Positions 1 to 10,664 of a stretch of 64,000 bases of DNA are shown piece after piece. The first letter of the stretch is position 1. Every line of letters starts with the position of its first letter. This DNA is from Haberlea rhodopensis. Lineage: Eukaryota > Streptophyta > Magnoliopsida > Lamiales > Gesneriaceae. The position numbers and the translations under genes are program-made. The notes below the pieces were generated by a model. The model saw nothing but the letters and a program-made list of their open reading frames with translations, was not told the DNA's origin and searched no databases. The stretch spans positions 6,458,598 through 6,522,597 of the forward strand of contig CAJQUN010000023.1 of assembly GCA_907163345.1 (NCBI GenBank), given 5' to 3'.

Positions 1-849
1 TAGTTATGAACTTGACTTGGAAATGATTTAGGCGATCTTTGGACCGTTTGAGTCTTTCAAGCTTAGCATGATATATATCAATCGCTAGTGTCCCATTTTG
101 GGCTTAATTGAAAAAGAATGGTGTATGTTTAACATACTATTAGCCCCATTCAACATTTTTTGGCAATTCATTATACTTACCTATTTGAGCTTAAATTGAA
201 AAAAAATATCCTTACCCTAAGGGAGTATAATGAATCTCATTAGATGCACATAAATTGCTTGATGAGCTTATTATTGAAAAAATTGATGAATGAGAAAAGA
301 AAAAGATAGATAAAGCCTTGAAAAAAAAATCTAATTAAGACCCAAAGTGGCCAAGGCTATAAAAGAAAAAGAAGAGAAGCTCAATTTTGTGCTAAAAATA
401 TGAACATTACATGCATATACTCTCTTTTTTGTGCTATCCTATCTTTTATTTGAAGCCAACACGTAGGCCTAACATTACAAGCTTAAAAAGACCTATTGAT
501 CCAAGTCTAGGGACTGACTACATTAGTGGAGAAGTTGTTTGAAAATAGGTATATGGAATGCTCAAGGATAATCTTAACTTTCATTACCTAGCATGATTTG
601 ATCTATGGAAATTGCATGAAACTTGAAAGTGACAATAACACACACGCACGTTCTGATTCAGAGACATGTTGCTGGATCTAGGGGAAAACACAACGTGTTG
701 AACTTTCCGATTGACTTTTGTTTGTCTGTAAGTGAGATGTCTGAGCTACATGATTGACTATGAATTGGTTTATTTAAATCTTCAATATTGAACTCTAGTT
801 TGTGATCTTATTTCTTCCTCGAGACGATCAAGTTTAAGTTTGGGGGAGT
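1..849 (+). mobile_element. 3' internal region of a Ty3/gypsy element (non-coding)
   Basis: AT-rich sequence without a convincing reading frame. It ends in a polypurine tract (GTTTGGGGGAG, about 838-848) directly before the LTR that starts at 850, which is the layout of the 3' end of a plant gypsy (Athila/Tat-like) element. The rest of the element lies upstream of the window. Assignment to gypsy rests on the polypurine tract and LTR ends only. Confidence 0.55.
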
Positions 850-1268
850 TGATAAGTGTGGTTTTTACACTTAATTTGATATAAGATTATGGGCGTTTTT
901 GTAGTGATTCTTTGGAAATATTACTCTTTTTGGTATATATTGGTATATTTCGAGTCCTGGCGATCGATCGGCAGTAATTGGCGATCGATCGCCATAACAT
1001 TCTGCCTCGAGGCGATCGATCGCCTCATTTGAAGCGATCGATCGCTCCCTCTGATTTTCAGCAAATTACGATTTCGTCCCTCCATTTCCAGGTGTGCTCA
1101 GTTTGGCCATTTTTCATAATTTTAACCCTATTTCCTCCACTTTTATGCATTTGGACCTGGATTCCTGAAATATACAAATATATACCAAAAAGAGAAATAT
1201 TTCCAAAGAATCACTACAAAAACCCCCATAATCTTATATCAAATTAAGTGTAAAACTCACACTTATCA
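850..1268 (+). mobile_element. LTR (3' LTR) with about 100-bp terminal inverted repeats
   Basis: A 419-bp segment starting TGATAAGTGT and ending ACACTTATCA. Position 850 follows a polypurine tract, so it reads as a 3' LTR. Its first and last stretches of about 103 bp (850-952 and 1166-1268) are near-perfect inverted copies with only a handful of mismatches, far longer than the few bases usual for LTR ends. The middle carries four copies of CGATCGATCG (about 962-1046). It interrupts the copia extra ORF that resumes at 1269. Alternatively it is a foldback element that happens to abut a polypurine tract. Confidence 0.6.
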
Positions 1269-3512
1269 TGGCCAGACAGTGGAAATATCTCAGGAGCCGT
1301 TCACAGAGACGTTTGGACTTCCTACATCTGGAATGTCCGATTTCGCTAACTTGTCCCGAGCCACTATGGAAGAATTTTAGCGCCAAGTATCAGTCTTCGG
1401 ACTTACCCTCAGGCCGCCATTCAAAAAGAAGGAGATGTTTTTCCACTTCCAAGTGCTCTGTGACATCGTCAGAAAGCCGCTGCTGGGCAAAGCTGGGAGT
1501 TTTGAAGCGGTGACATCTGAGAAGTTCGGGGCAATGGCAGCTATACATTTTGGACTAAAGGTAAACTGGTCCTCCATCTTTGTTTGGAGTTCTGCTGGTG
1601 ACAATCACGTTCGCAAAACAGGCTGTCTGTTTTGCCGTTCCTCTGAGCAAGCTACTGAAGTCTTTGAATATCGAGCTATGGAAAGCTTCAACACTCAGTC
1701 CATTCAAGGTCATTAATCCTAAAGGACTGGCTTTGCTACGATCCAAAAGTGCTCCGCCAACTCCCAAGGATGTTCTGACAGTCAAAATGGAGGTTGGTAC
1801 AGAACAGGCAACAGAGATGCAGACAACCAGGGCCAAGCGAAAGCTGGTAGTCCAGACTGACTCTGATGAAACTCAGTCTGCTTCTACCACTTCATTCCCC
1901 GCCAAACCTCTACCGAAGAAGCCACGAACCCAAATCACCAAACCCCTATCAACCCTAAACCCCAACCCATATCTTCATTTCCTTCAACCAAAGCCACCAC
2001 TCTATCCCAAGCTTCACTCCCAAAATCACACGCTCCACCTCAACCATCAAAAGCCCAACCATCCACAGCTCCACCCACTCTACCTAAGGTGATGACCCGA
2101 GTCCCATCCCAAATCTCAGCTGTCAAGGGGATTGTAATCAAAGAACTGGGCGATTACACCCAGTCCGGGATTAAGCCCTCGTCTGTTGCTGGAAAGGGCA
2201 AAGACGTCGTGACAGAGTCTGCACCCTCCAAGCCCAAGTCAGCTGCTCAAACATCCATTGACATTGCCATGGAAGACGTAGAAGACAAAGTACAGGCTCT
2301 GACCGCCGTATTCGATGAATGGGTCCAGTACAGAACGGTCAATCACTTCAGTCTGTTCTATGGCAAACTCAAGCGGCTGCACAAAATGGAACAAGAGGTC
2401 TTGAAAGGGACAAAAACAAACGATGTTCGCATTGCTGTGCATTGCAAGGAGCTGTTCTGGGCAAAACACAGACTGAGGCTTGCCAATCTCCTTATCCAAG
2501 CCAAGAAAGCCAACTTTGATGTCACCAGCTCGATTGTCCAGGATGATAGCGTAGTCATCGCTCAGCTGATGGATATTCTAACTCTTCATATGGCTGTCCG
2601 TCTGCATCGCTAGCTGCTGAACATCTCTACCCCTCCTCCCAGTCCAGATCACCCAACCACAAGCCAGACTGTGGCAGAGCAGATCTCTGAGCCGGCTACT
2701 TTTGAGATATCGGAGCAGCCACTGACTAATGCTCCATCTGCTGCAGAGGCTGAGGCAATGGACGTACTGCTGGAATCTCCTACTACTTCCATTCCTTTTG
2801 TGTCCTCAGTCTCAGCAATTCAGACCAACACACTAGACGCACTACAGATAGTTGTCCCACAAGACTTTGTCAATGTTGATCTAGTTGTGCCCAGCATTGT
2901 TGCAGCTCTACAGATTGCGGAGCCCGTTGAACCAATCTCTCCTCCAGATCAGTCTGCCGCAGACCTGGCATTTTTGCATCAATTCTCTTCGGATCTAGTG
3001 GACGTCCAACATTCGCCAATTTGCTGACTCTTCTGGTGTGCCAACTGACAAAGGAAAAGAGCTGATTGTGTCACACGCTGAAAAAATTCCAGACTCCGTT
3101 GATGATGCTCCATCAGTAATCAAGTCCCTTCAAGAATTATCCGATAACTTTCTCTTTCTCTCCCAACGAGTAAGAGAAGTTCATCAAAGCCAGCGGACTA
3201 CGTCTCTGGATTTTGACTCATTCAAGGACAAGATGATGACGAGCATCAACGGTATTCAGCGTGGTCTGAATGATCTGTTCTCTCAACAAGCTTCGTATAA
3301 GAACAGTCTGAGAAGAGAAAAGATCGAGCTCGCTTCCGAAGTGAAAACTACTGTTGCCAAATCCCTCCTTGCTCAAGATAATCGCCTGGATGCTATTTGC
3401 GCTCAGCTTACGCAGATCGTAGATTTTCTTCAGGAGATTGCTGCTGACAAAAAGGGGGAAAGAAGAAATAAATGGAGCCAGCACAACAGCTTATATAGAA
3501 GACATAGATAAA
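1269..3512 (+). pseudogene. Extra 3' ORF (env-like position) of SIRE-like copia element, 5'-truncated
   Basis: This is a broken copy of the ORF that lies between pol and the 3' LTR in SIRE-type copia elements; the better copy is at 49991-52424. Similarity starts at about residue 70 of that copy because the gypsy LTR at 850-1268 cuts off the 5' end. Shared landmarks include PPFKKKEM, LLGKAGSF, VCFAVPLSKLL, KELGDYTQSGIK and the C-terminal FLQEIAADKKGE. It has an in-frame TAG near 1378 and frame changes near 1560-1580, 1930-1960, 2610 and 3020. The N-terminal part resembles the plant transposon-protein domain found in such ORFs; the C-terminal half is acidic and Pro/Ser-rich with a helical, possibly coiled-coil end. 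No function is proven for this ORF in any host. Confidence 0.7.
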
Positions 3513-3796
3513 TGCCTGTAATGAATGACTTATGTAAATGTATTCATCAGACATGTTAATAAAAAGTCTTTCAATCGAAAGTCTAAGTCTTATTCATTTA
3601 TTTTGAATAGTTCATTTACTTTGAACAAAAAGACTTAATCGATCTGATCAACAATTCAGTCTTATTCCATTATTTTGAATAGTTCATTTATTTTGAACAA
3701 AGAGACTTACTCGATTTGAACGAATCTTCTACAAGAAAAAGGACTTTAGAAGAAGATTAAGAAGCTAGGTTTTGTCATCATCAAAAAGGGGGAATT
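3513..3796 (+). mobile_element. 3' untranslated stretch and polypurine tract of SIRE-like copia element
   Basis: Non-coding link between the extra ORF and its LTR. It contains a repeated TTCATTTA(T/C)TTTGAA phrase and ends in AAAAAGGGGGAATT, the polypurine tract that primes plus-strand synthesis. The matching region of the second copy is 52425-52677, with the same repeated phrase and tract. Confidence 0.65.
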
Positions 3797-4877
3797 TGTT
3801 AGTTCCGGATTTTAAAGATGACAAAACAGACCAGACTAATATAGTCCATATCAAAACAGACCAGACCGATAAAGTCTATATCAAAGCAGACCAGATCGAT
3901 GTCAACTAGACTGATACAGACCAGATCAGATCGATCCAGATCGATGCAGAGCAAATCAGAACAGACTAAGCCAGTAAGCTTCGTTCTTCAGTCCGAATAA
4001 TCAACAGTTATTTATTGAAGCATTTAATGGTGCATTTAATGCTGAAAAAGACCAAGGACTGAAGATTACCTTAAATGGTAAATAGACAAAGGATAGTCTA
4101 TCTGACAAGCGCCGAAGAACAGACTAGAAGGGAAAGTGTCTAAAATAGCAGACTGCAGCTTGTTCAGATATTGACCAAAGTATAGAGTTGCACACAAAAG
4201 AAAATATTGTCATTGGCAGAGAATATTATATATAGGTGCAACTTAAAAGGCTCAAAGAAGAAGAATCAGACACAAGATATTCAAAACGCATAAAGATCAA
4301 TCAACTTTATCAAGCATTCAGTTGAGAAGAACGCTATCATCGAAAGATTTTATCTTATCGATCTGCTCAAAATTAGAAGCACAACTTATTGTTTTATTTG
4401 ATCACTTAAGGATCATTTGTGCTTAGTTTAAATCACTCTATCATTTGTATTTTGTTCTAAGATAGAAGAGTGAGCTCTTTGTAACTGTCAGACGGATTGT
4501 GTCTGAACAGATTGAGAGACTAGGAGTTTCAGTCTGGTAGTGGGGTAAATTCAGCTGAATCGGGGTTGTACAACACGATTGTATTACTCAAAGTCTTCTA
4601 GTGAATCCTTCCTGCAAAGGAACAATGGGAGACGTAGAAGCGTTGTGCTTCAAACTTCCAGAAACAATTCTTGTGTCATTTGCTTTCTACATTTATCATT
4701 CATTTTTTATTACTCACAAGTTCATCAGACTTATTCCGCACTATTATCAGTGTCTGTTGACTTGCAACTAATTGAGAAGCTACTGCAGTACTTAACAGTT
4801 TGTAGTAACAAAGTAAAATCAAATTTGAGTCAAGTGTTTATTCAACCCCCCTTCTAAACACTTCTCTGATCCTAACA
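3797..4877 (+). mobile_element. 3' LTR of SIRE-like copia element (copy 1)
   Basis: A 1081-bp LTR starting TGTTAGTTCCGG and ending ATCCTAACA, homologous over its length to the LTR at 52678-53842. The first third is rich in CAGACC and GATCGAT words. The end of a typical SIRE LTR, a C-rich CAACCCCCCTTCT stretch, is at about 4844-4856. It directly abuts copia pol sequence of a different lineage at 4878, so this element inserted into an older Tork-like copy. Confidence 0.8.
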
Positions 4878-7854
4878 TCAATAGTGGAGTTGTCCTCATG
4901 GGAAACGACAATGTCTGTCAGATAAATGCATTGGATAAGTACGCTTGAAGATGCACGATGCTACGATCAAACAACATACAGAGGGGAGATATGTTCCTGA
5001 TATGAAGAAGAATCTAATCTCACTTGGAGTCCACGAGTCCAATGGCTACAAGATAACCATGGAGGGCGGAATTTTGAAAGTTGTACGAGGTGAACTCTTA
5101 GCAATGAAAGGTACTCGAGAAAGAAATCTATATTTCTGGATGGTGACACGGTATTTTGGGAGAGCTGTAGTCTCCACAAGCACCATAGATGATTCACCTG
5201 ATACCTAACGACTTTGGCATATGCGCCTAGGACATGCCGGTGAGAAGGCTCTGCAAAACTTAGTGAATCGAGGTGTTCTGAAAGGTGCCAAAAGTGAGAA
5301 ACTTGACTTCTGTGAACATTGTGTCTTGGGCAAGTAGACACGTGTCAAGTTTGGTACTTCTATCCATCGCACTAAAGGGATATTAGACTTTGTGCACACC
5401 GACGTTTGGCACCTTCTCAGAACACGTCATTGGGAGGTAAACGTTGGGTCGCTACTTTTATAGATGATTTCTCGAGACATGTTTTGGGTGTATACTATGA
5501 AGCACAAGGATGAAGTTCTGGACATCTTCCCCAACTGGAAGAAGATGATCCAAACCCAGACTGGAAGAAAGATAAAGAGGCCCTATCTGATAATGGTAGA
5601 GAATACAAGTCAGACCCATTTCAGAAAACCTGCCAGAAAGAAGGTATAGTCAGACATTTCACCGTACCAGGCACGCCACAACAAAATGGTGTGGCAGAAT
5701 GGATCAATCGTACTGATTGATAAAGTCCGTTGCATGCTATCCCAATCTGGACTGAGCAAGGCATTCTAGGCTGAAGCCTTGTCATATGCCTCTTATATCA
5801 TCACAGGCTACCAACATCTGCTCTAGACGGAAAAACTCCGAAGGAGGTATGGTCTGGATGACCCTTTTCTGATTGTGATTCTCTGCATATATTTGGGTGT
5901 CCCGCATACTTTCACGTCTGTAAATCAAAGTTGGAACCCAGAGCCGATAAAGCTGTTTTCATGGGCTTTAGTGAAGGAGTTCAGGAATTTCGTCTATGGA
6001 ACCCTGAGTCAAAGAAGATTGTCTTGAGCTTAAACGTTACCTTTGACGAATCTGTAATACTGAACCAGACAAAGTCAGAGATAGAGAACCAAGATCCGAG
6101 TTCTAGTTGCAGGTGGAGTTCAAAATTCCCACAACTCCAGATCAACCTGTCCAGATTGATGATCATCCTGAAGAAGACTCAGACGATAAGATCGATGACT
6201 CCATTCAAACAGAGGTACAAGATTCAGCATCAATACCTGATTCTATTGCTACCAGTAGACCTAAGAGAATTATCCAGAGACCTGCTCGATCTGATATGAT
6301 AGCATTTGCCCTTCCAATTGATCAAGATGGCATTCCGTGCAACTACAAATAAGTTATGTATAGTATGAAAAAGGCCATGTGGAAGATGACGATGGACGAA
6401 GAACTGAAATCGCTTTATCAGAATAAAACTTGGAAGCTGGTTTCACTTCCTAAAGGAAAGAAAACGATTGGATGTAAGTGGGTCTTTGCAAAGAAAGAAT
6501 GCTCATCAGGCAAAGACAGTAGCAGATACAAAGCTAGACTAGTGGCAAAAGGCTATGCTCAGACGGAAGGAATAGACTATGATGAGGTTTTCTCACCTGT
6601 TACCAAGTATTCGTCTATTCGACTCTTACTAGCTTTGGTTGCACAACTTGACGTCAAAACAACATTCCTTCATGGAAATTTGGACGAGGAGATCTATATG
6701 GCTCAACCTGATGGATTCAAAGTTCCCGATCATGAAAGTTGGGCTTGTAAGCTCGAAAAGTCACTCTATGGTCTCAAGCAGCCACCGAGACAGTGGTACA
6801 AACGGTTTTGACGACTTTATGAAGAAACATAGGTACACACCCAATCAGTTTGATCATTGTGTCTACCTAAAGAAACTCCAAGATGTAACATTTATCTATC
6901 TACTCTTATATGTCGAGGATATGCTGATCACATCTAAAAGCAAGATAGAGATTGATAAACTGAAGGCTTAGCTCAGCTAAGATTTGAGATGAAAGATCTG
7001 GGAGAGGCCAAGAAGATTCTTGGAATAGAGATCAAGAGGGAAAAAATAAAGGGTACAGTCTGAGTGCGTTAGATGAAAATACCAAACATGTAAGTACTCC
7101 GTTAGCTCCGCATTTCAAACTGAGTGCGTCAATGTCTCATACTACAGATGCCGAGAGAAGACAAATGGATAACATTCCTTATGCAAATGATGTTGGAGCT
7201 CTGATGTATGCAATGGTGTGCACATGACCTGACATTTCTCATGCAGTTAGCATGGTGAGCCGATACATGCACAACCCTGGTAAAGAACATTGATATGCAA
7301 TAAAGTGGATTCTATGGTATATTCAGGGTACCGTGGATGTTGGTCTGAAATTTCAGAAAGACGATACAATGATTAATCGTCTAGTTGGAAACGTCGATTC
7401 GGATTATGCTGGTGATCTTGATAAGCGTCAATCAACTACTGATTATGTGTTTACCATGGCAGGAGGACCAATGAGTTGGAGATCCATGCTACAGTCTACA
7501 GTTGTTTTGTCTACTACAGAGGCATATTAGATGGTGATCACAGAAGTATCCAAGGAAGGTATCTGGTTGCATAATTTGGTGAAAGGCTTGGGCATAAGGC
7601 AGAAAAATAAAGAGATTTTCTGCGGTAGTCAAAGTGTCATATGTCTGGTAAAGAACCAAGTTCATCACAGTCGCACCAAACATATTGATGTCCACTACCA
7701 CTTTGTTCGGGAAATCGTAGAAGAAGGAGATATTCTACTCAGAAAAATCGGGACTGTAGATAATCCTGCAGACATGTTAACACATGTGGTAACAGGGATA
7801 AAGTTTCTACATTTTTTGGACTTGATCAACATCTCTCGAGTATCCAGCGCCTAA
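4878..7854 (+). pseudogene. Tork-like Ty1/copia pol polyprotein, decayed and 5'-truncated
   Basis: A recognisable but multiply broken copia polyprotein. In order: GAG-pre-integrase (YVPDMKKNLISLG, about 4990-5030; LWHMRLGHAGEKAL, about 5211-5255), integrase core (TFIDDFSRHVW-like near 5455-5490; TPQQNGVAEW near 5675-5703; FWAEALSYASYII-like near 5765-5800), the linker, then reverse transcriptase (KWVFAKKE, ARLVAKGYAQTEGIDYDEVFSPV, near 6477-6600; YVEDMLITS at about 6909-6935, where YVDD is expected) and RNase H (SDYAGDLDKRQST near 7396-7435, STTEAY), ending with DNPADMLTHVVTG. Stop codons and frameshifts occur throughout. It would have encoded the protease-integrase-RT polyprotein of a retrotransposon, but this copy cannot work. 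The 5' part is replaced by the SIRE-like LTR ending at 4877. Confidence 0.85.
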
Positions 7855-7907
7855 GGGCATACTGAATGAGGCATCACATATTGACTGAAAAATTGCAAGC
7901 TGGAGAC

Positions 7908-8322
7908 TCTTGGCCGGTGATGGCTCTTTCCAAGAAGGCCATTGTACATAAGGAGGCTGTAAATTATACACGTTCCTTACATGTTCATTTGGTGACTTGA
8001 GTATTTTGTCAATAATGGCAGAAGAGAAGTCCAAATTGATAATCTTCATAGAGGGTTCTTAGCACCTATAACTATACATCAAACGCATATCCGAAAATCA
8101 TCCCTCAATCTGTAAAGTACTCAAATAGCAAGATTTTAAGCATTTGTTTTTGTTTATGTGAGTTGTGAGGTGATCCTGAAGAGTTTGTAATTCTCGTTTG
8201 AAATTTCCAATAAATTGTGTTTGCCTCCCGTGGACGTAGGCAATTGCCGAACCACGTAAATATTCGTGTTCTTGTGTGTATATATGATGTTTGCACTTTA
8301 TTTTGGGTATTCTGGCACAACA
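7908..8322 (+). mobile_element. Probable 3' LTR of the Tork-like copia element
   Basis: It follows the pol end and a degenerate polypurine tract (CAAGCTGGAGA, 7896-7906). It contains the phrase CAATTGCCGAACCACGTAAA (8229-8248), which is characteristic of plant Tork/Tnt1-like LTRs, and ends GGCACAACA at 8322. The start is inferred from TCTTGGCCGG, a mutated TGTTGG. Boundaries are approximate because both ends are eroded. Confidence 0.55.
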
Positions 8323-9381
8323 TAAACAAGGGCAGCAACAGTTATGCCTCTTTCTTTTCCGCATGCTCCTACTACTACAAGAGCTAAAGCTAAACAAGTA
8401 GTCAATTAGGGGTCGTTTTTAAACACGCTACTCTGAACAGTCTTGAGCCTGTAAGGGGGAATAACTGAGACAACAAGAGAGGAGAAAGACTATGTGGGAC
8501 TGTGCTTGCCTGTGCTAGCGAGGTACGTATACAAATAAGACTAAGATACGAAAAGATGAGTACTACCTAGGTTGAACAAGACTCCATACGAAACCTCCCA
8601 TTTGGACCCCCTCCGGTGGTGGATAGAAGCAGAGCTTTGGACATAGTCTTTTCAGGTAGTGGTTGTTTACTCCATGGTCCATTGGAAGGCCGGTGCAAGG
8701 CTAGCGTTGATTTCCTCTTTCTTTTCATGGGTGGTGGGTAGGGTATAAAGCCATTCATTAAACGTTTTGGTACTGGAGGCTAAGACTCGATTCTCAATGT
8801 TTTTAAGAGCATTCTATAGTACTTTGGAAAATCTATCAAACCGCTGCAAACAGTAATAAATTGTTGCATAGATATGGAAGCCAAGGTAGAAAAGAAAAAA
8901 AATAAAGAAAATAAGAGCGGTGAAGGAATTAGAGATATGTGCACTTGAAGTCATTTCCGAAGGGGGGATTGGCCGAAAATTTGGATGGGGTCAAGACCCT
9001 AAACTATTCCGACGACTAATATATATCATATTATTACAAGGCCTAAATCGGTTAAGAAATTCAAATGTTATAACTAAAGTACGTACTTCATATACACCCG
9101 AAAAACTCGAGGGGCATATTAGGGCCATTTGCTTTATTCTACTATGAATTGGCCTATTTTTTATGCATACCAATTGAAGTCTTTTGAGAAAAGGAAGGAA
9201 ATGGGTTGTTCGTATGCTTTGATTTTGGCACCTACGTCAAAGGCACGAGATACGAATTACAAATTATTTTCTCACCTTTCCTACTTAAGATATGAACCGA
9301 TTTACTGAACACGAATGTGTTCAAAGCATTGTTTTGAGGGAAGGCAAACGTGACTACGAGATATTAAGAATTCATAATCAG
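8323..9381. other. Intergenic, no supported feature
   Basis: I find no gene with convincing codon structure here. A short minus-strand frame at 8567-8758 encodes a basic 63-residue peptide with no family signature. The rest is AT-rich without repeats that I can tie to another part of the window. Confidence 0.4.
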
Positions 9382-9829
9382 GTATCCCCGCCGCTATTTC
9401 CAACCCCAGCTGCCACACCCTCAACGACAACAACACCACAACTCTCTAGATCGCGTTGATCACTGTCATCGGATTCGGCAACCACCATAGCAGCAACAGA
9501 TGTTGTTTTAGTTTCTTTGACATTTTACGGGCAACTATTTTAGCATGGACTTTACCACGACAGTTAACATTCTCATTACGGAACGACCGGTAACAGATAC
9601 TGCGAACCATGACCGCAGCTACAGCAGCTCCGGCCCCCGCTAGACAACCATGTTGCCATCTTTTATACCATTGCCTATGGGATTCGGATTTCTCTCATTG
9701 TAACTGTAAGGTACCGCTGCCACTGGCTGAGGAGGAGGCGGAGCTGGGGGTGGTGTTTATGACAGAAGGTGGCTGATTATCACATTTTGATCCCTCCGCA
9801 CAACCGCAGGTGCGTATACAACAGAACAT
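9382..9829 (-). pseudogene. Copy 1 of small Pro-rich/Cys-Gly-rich gene, pseudogene
   Basis: Reading the minus strand from the ATG at 9829, the product begins MFCCIRTCGCAEGSKCDNQP, closely matching the starts of the copies at 23470 and 42980. A frameshift within the Pro-rich segment (near 9740-9750) brings an early stop, so the downstream homology (KDGNMVV-like box near 9640-9665, then the tail) is out of frame. Its upstream flank (9830-10660) also resembles the flanks of the other two copies, so the whole gene neighbourhood was duplicated, not just an exon. Function unknown. Confidence 0.6.
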
Positions 9830-10662
9830 CGTGCGAATGTCTTACAATACTTGTCTTATAATCTAGAATATTTACTTAATCATACTGCCTTAGCTAAGTT
9901 GCCAAGACTTGTTCAATTCTGGATAAATATTTCCCTATGAATTTGAAAATATTGTAACATCACATACCCATTTATGTTTAAAGTGGTTTTTGTTAATATT
10001 TTTATAATTATAAGATTATTTATGTTGTTATTTTTAGGGTTTTTTAGTCATTTACAAAAAAAAAAACAGCGATGATACAAATATATTATCTTCAAAAAAT
10101 AGGTATACAATAATATAAATTATACAGTACGGAAGAATTTATTAGAATAACTAGTTCTATGGCTTTTAGACGTATGGACGAATATACACCTTAATTGTAA
10201 AATAAAAATTACAATGAAAATGTATAATGGTAGATTAATTAAATTCTCATCTTCTCTCACTTTCTCATTGTAATATTATCTATTTTTAATTAAATTACAT
10301 TTTGCATCTTGTATCATGATTGTATATTTGTATTTTAAGTTAGTTTTATTATTGGTCATGGGATGATGAAGAAAATAAGTAACCACAGAATGGATAGATT
10401 CTTTCAGAATTTATTGATAATATGTCCTTAATGCCAGCATCAAACAAACTAATAGTTCGTACTTAATTGGTTTTGAAAGATAGCACATGTTTGTCTCATT
10501 CGATTTTATTAGTAGAGCTGCAATAGCCTAGCCTTGAAGTTGTCAAGGTGGAACAAAATATTGAATAAATAGATAGTAAATGGCAGAGACAACTATGGGA
10601 AAATATTCTAACTCAAACTCTAAGAACTTAGATATTTGATAAAATAATTTGAAAATATAAAG
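9830..10662. other. Upstream flank of gene copy 1 (duplicated promoter side)
   Basis: AT-rich, no coding. Patches match the upstream flanks of copies 2 (23471-24058) and 3 (42981-43743), most clearly at the far end where AACTCTAAGAA is followed by a TTTGATAAAATAA phrase. The similarity is weaker than between copies 2 and 3, which points to an older duplication. The pogo-like element begins right after it. Confidence 0.45.
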
Positions 10663-10664
10663 TA

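Noticed and set aside
8567..8758. Minus-strand 63-residue basic frame as a small peptide gene
   Set aside because: No signal peptide, no known peptide-hormone box and no second copy; the window has many chance frames of this length.
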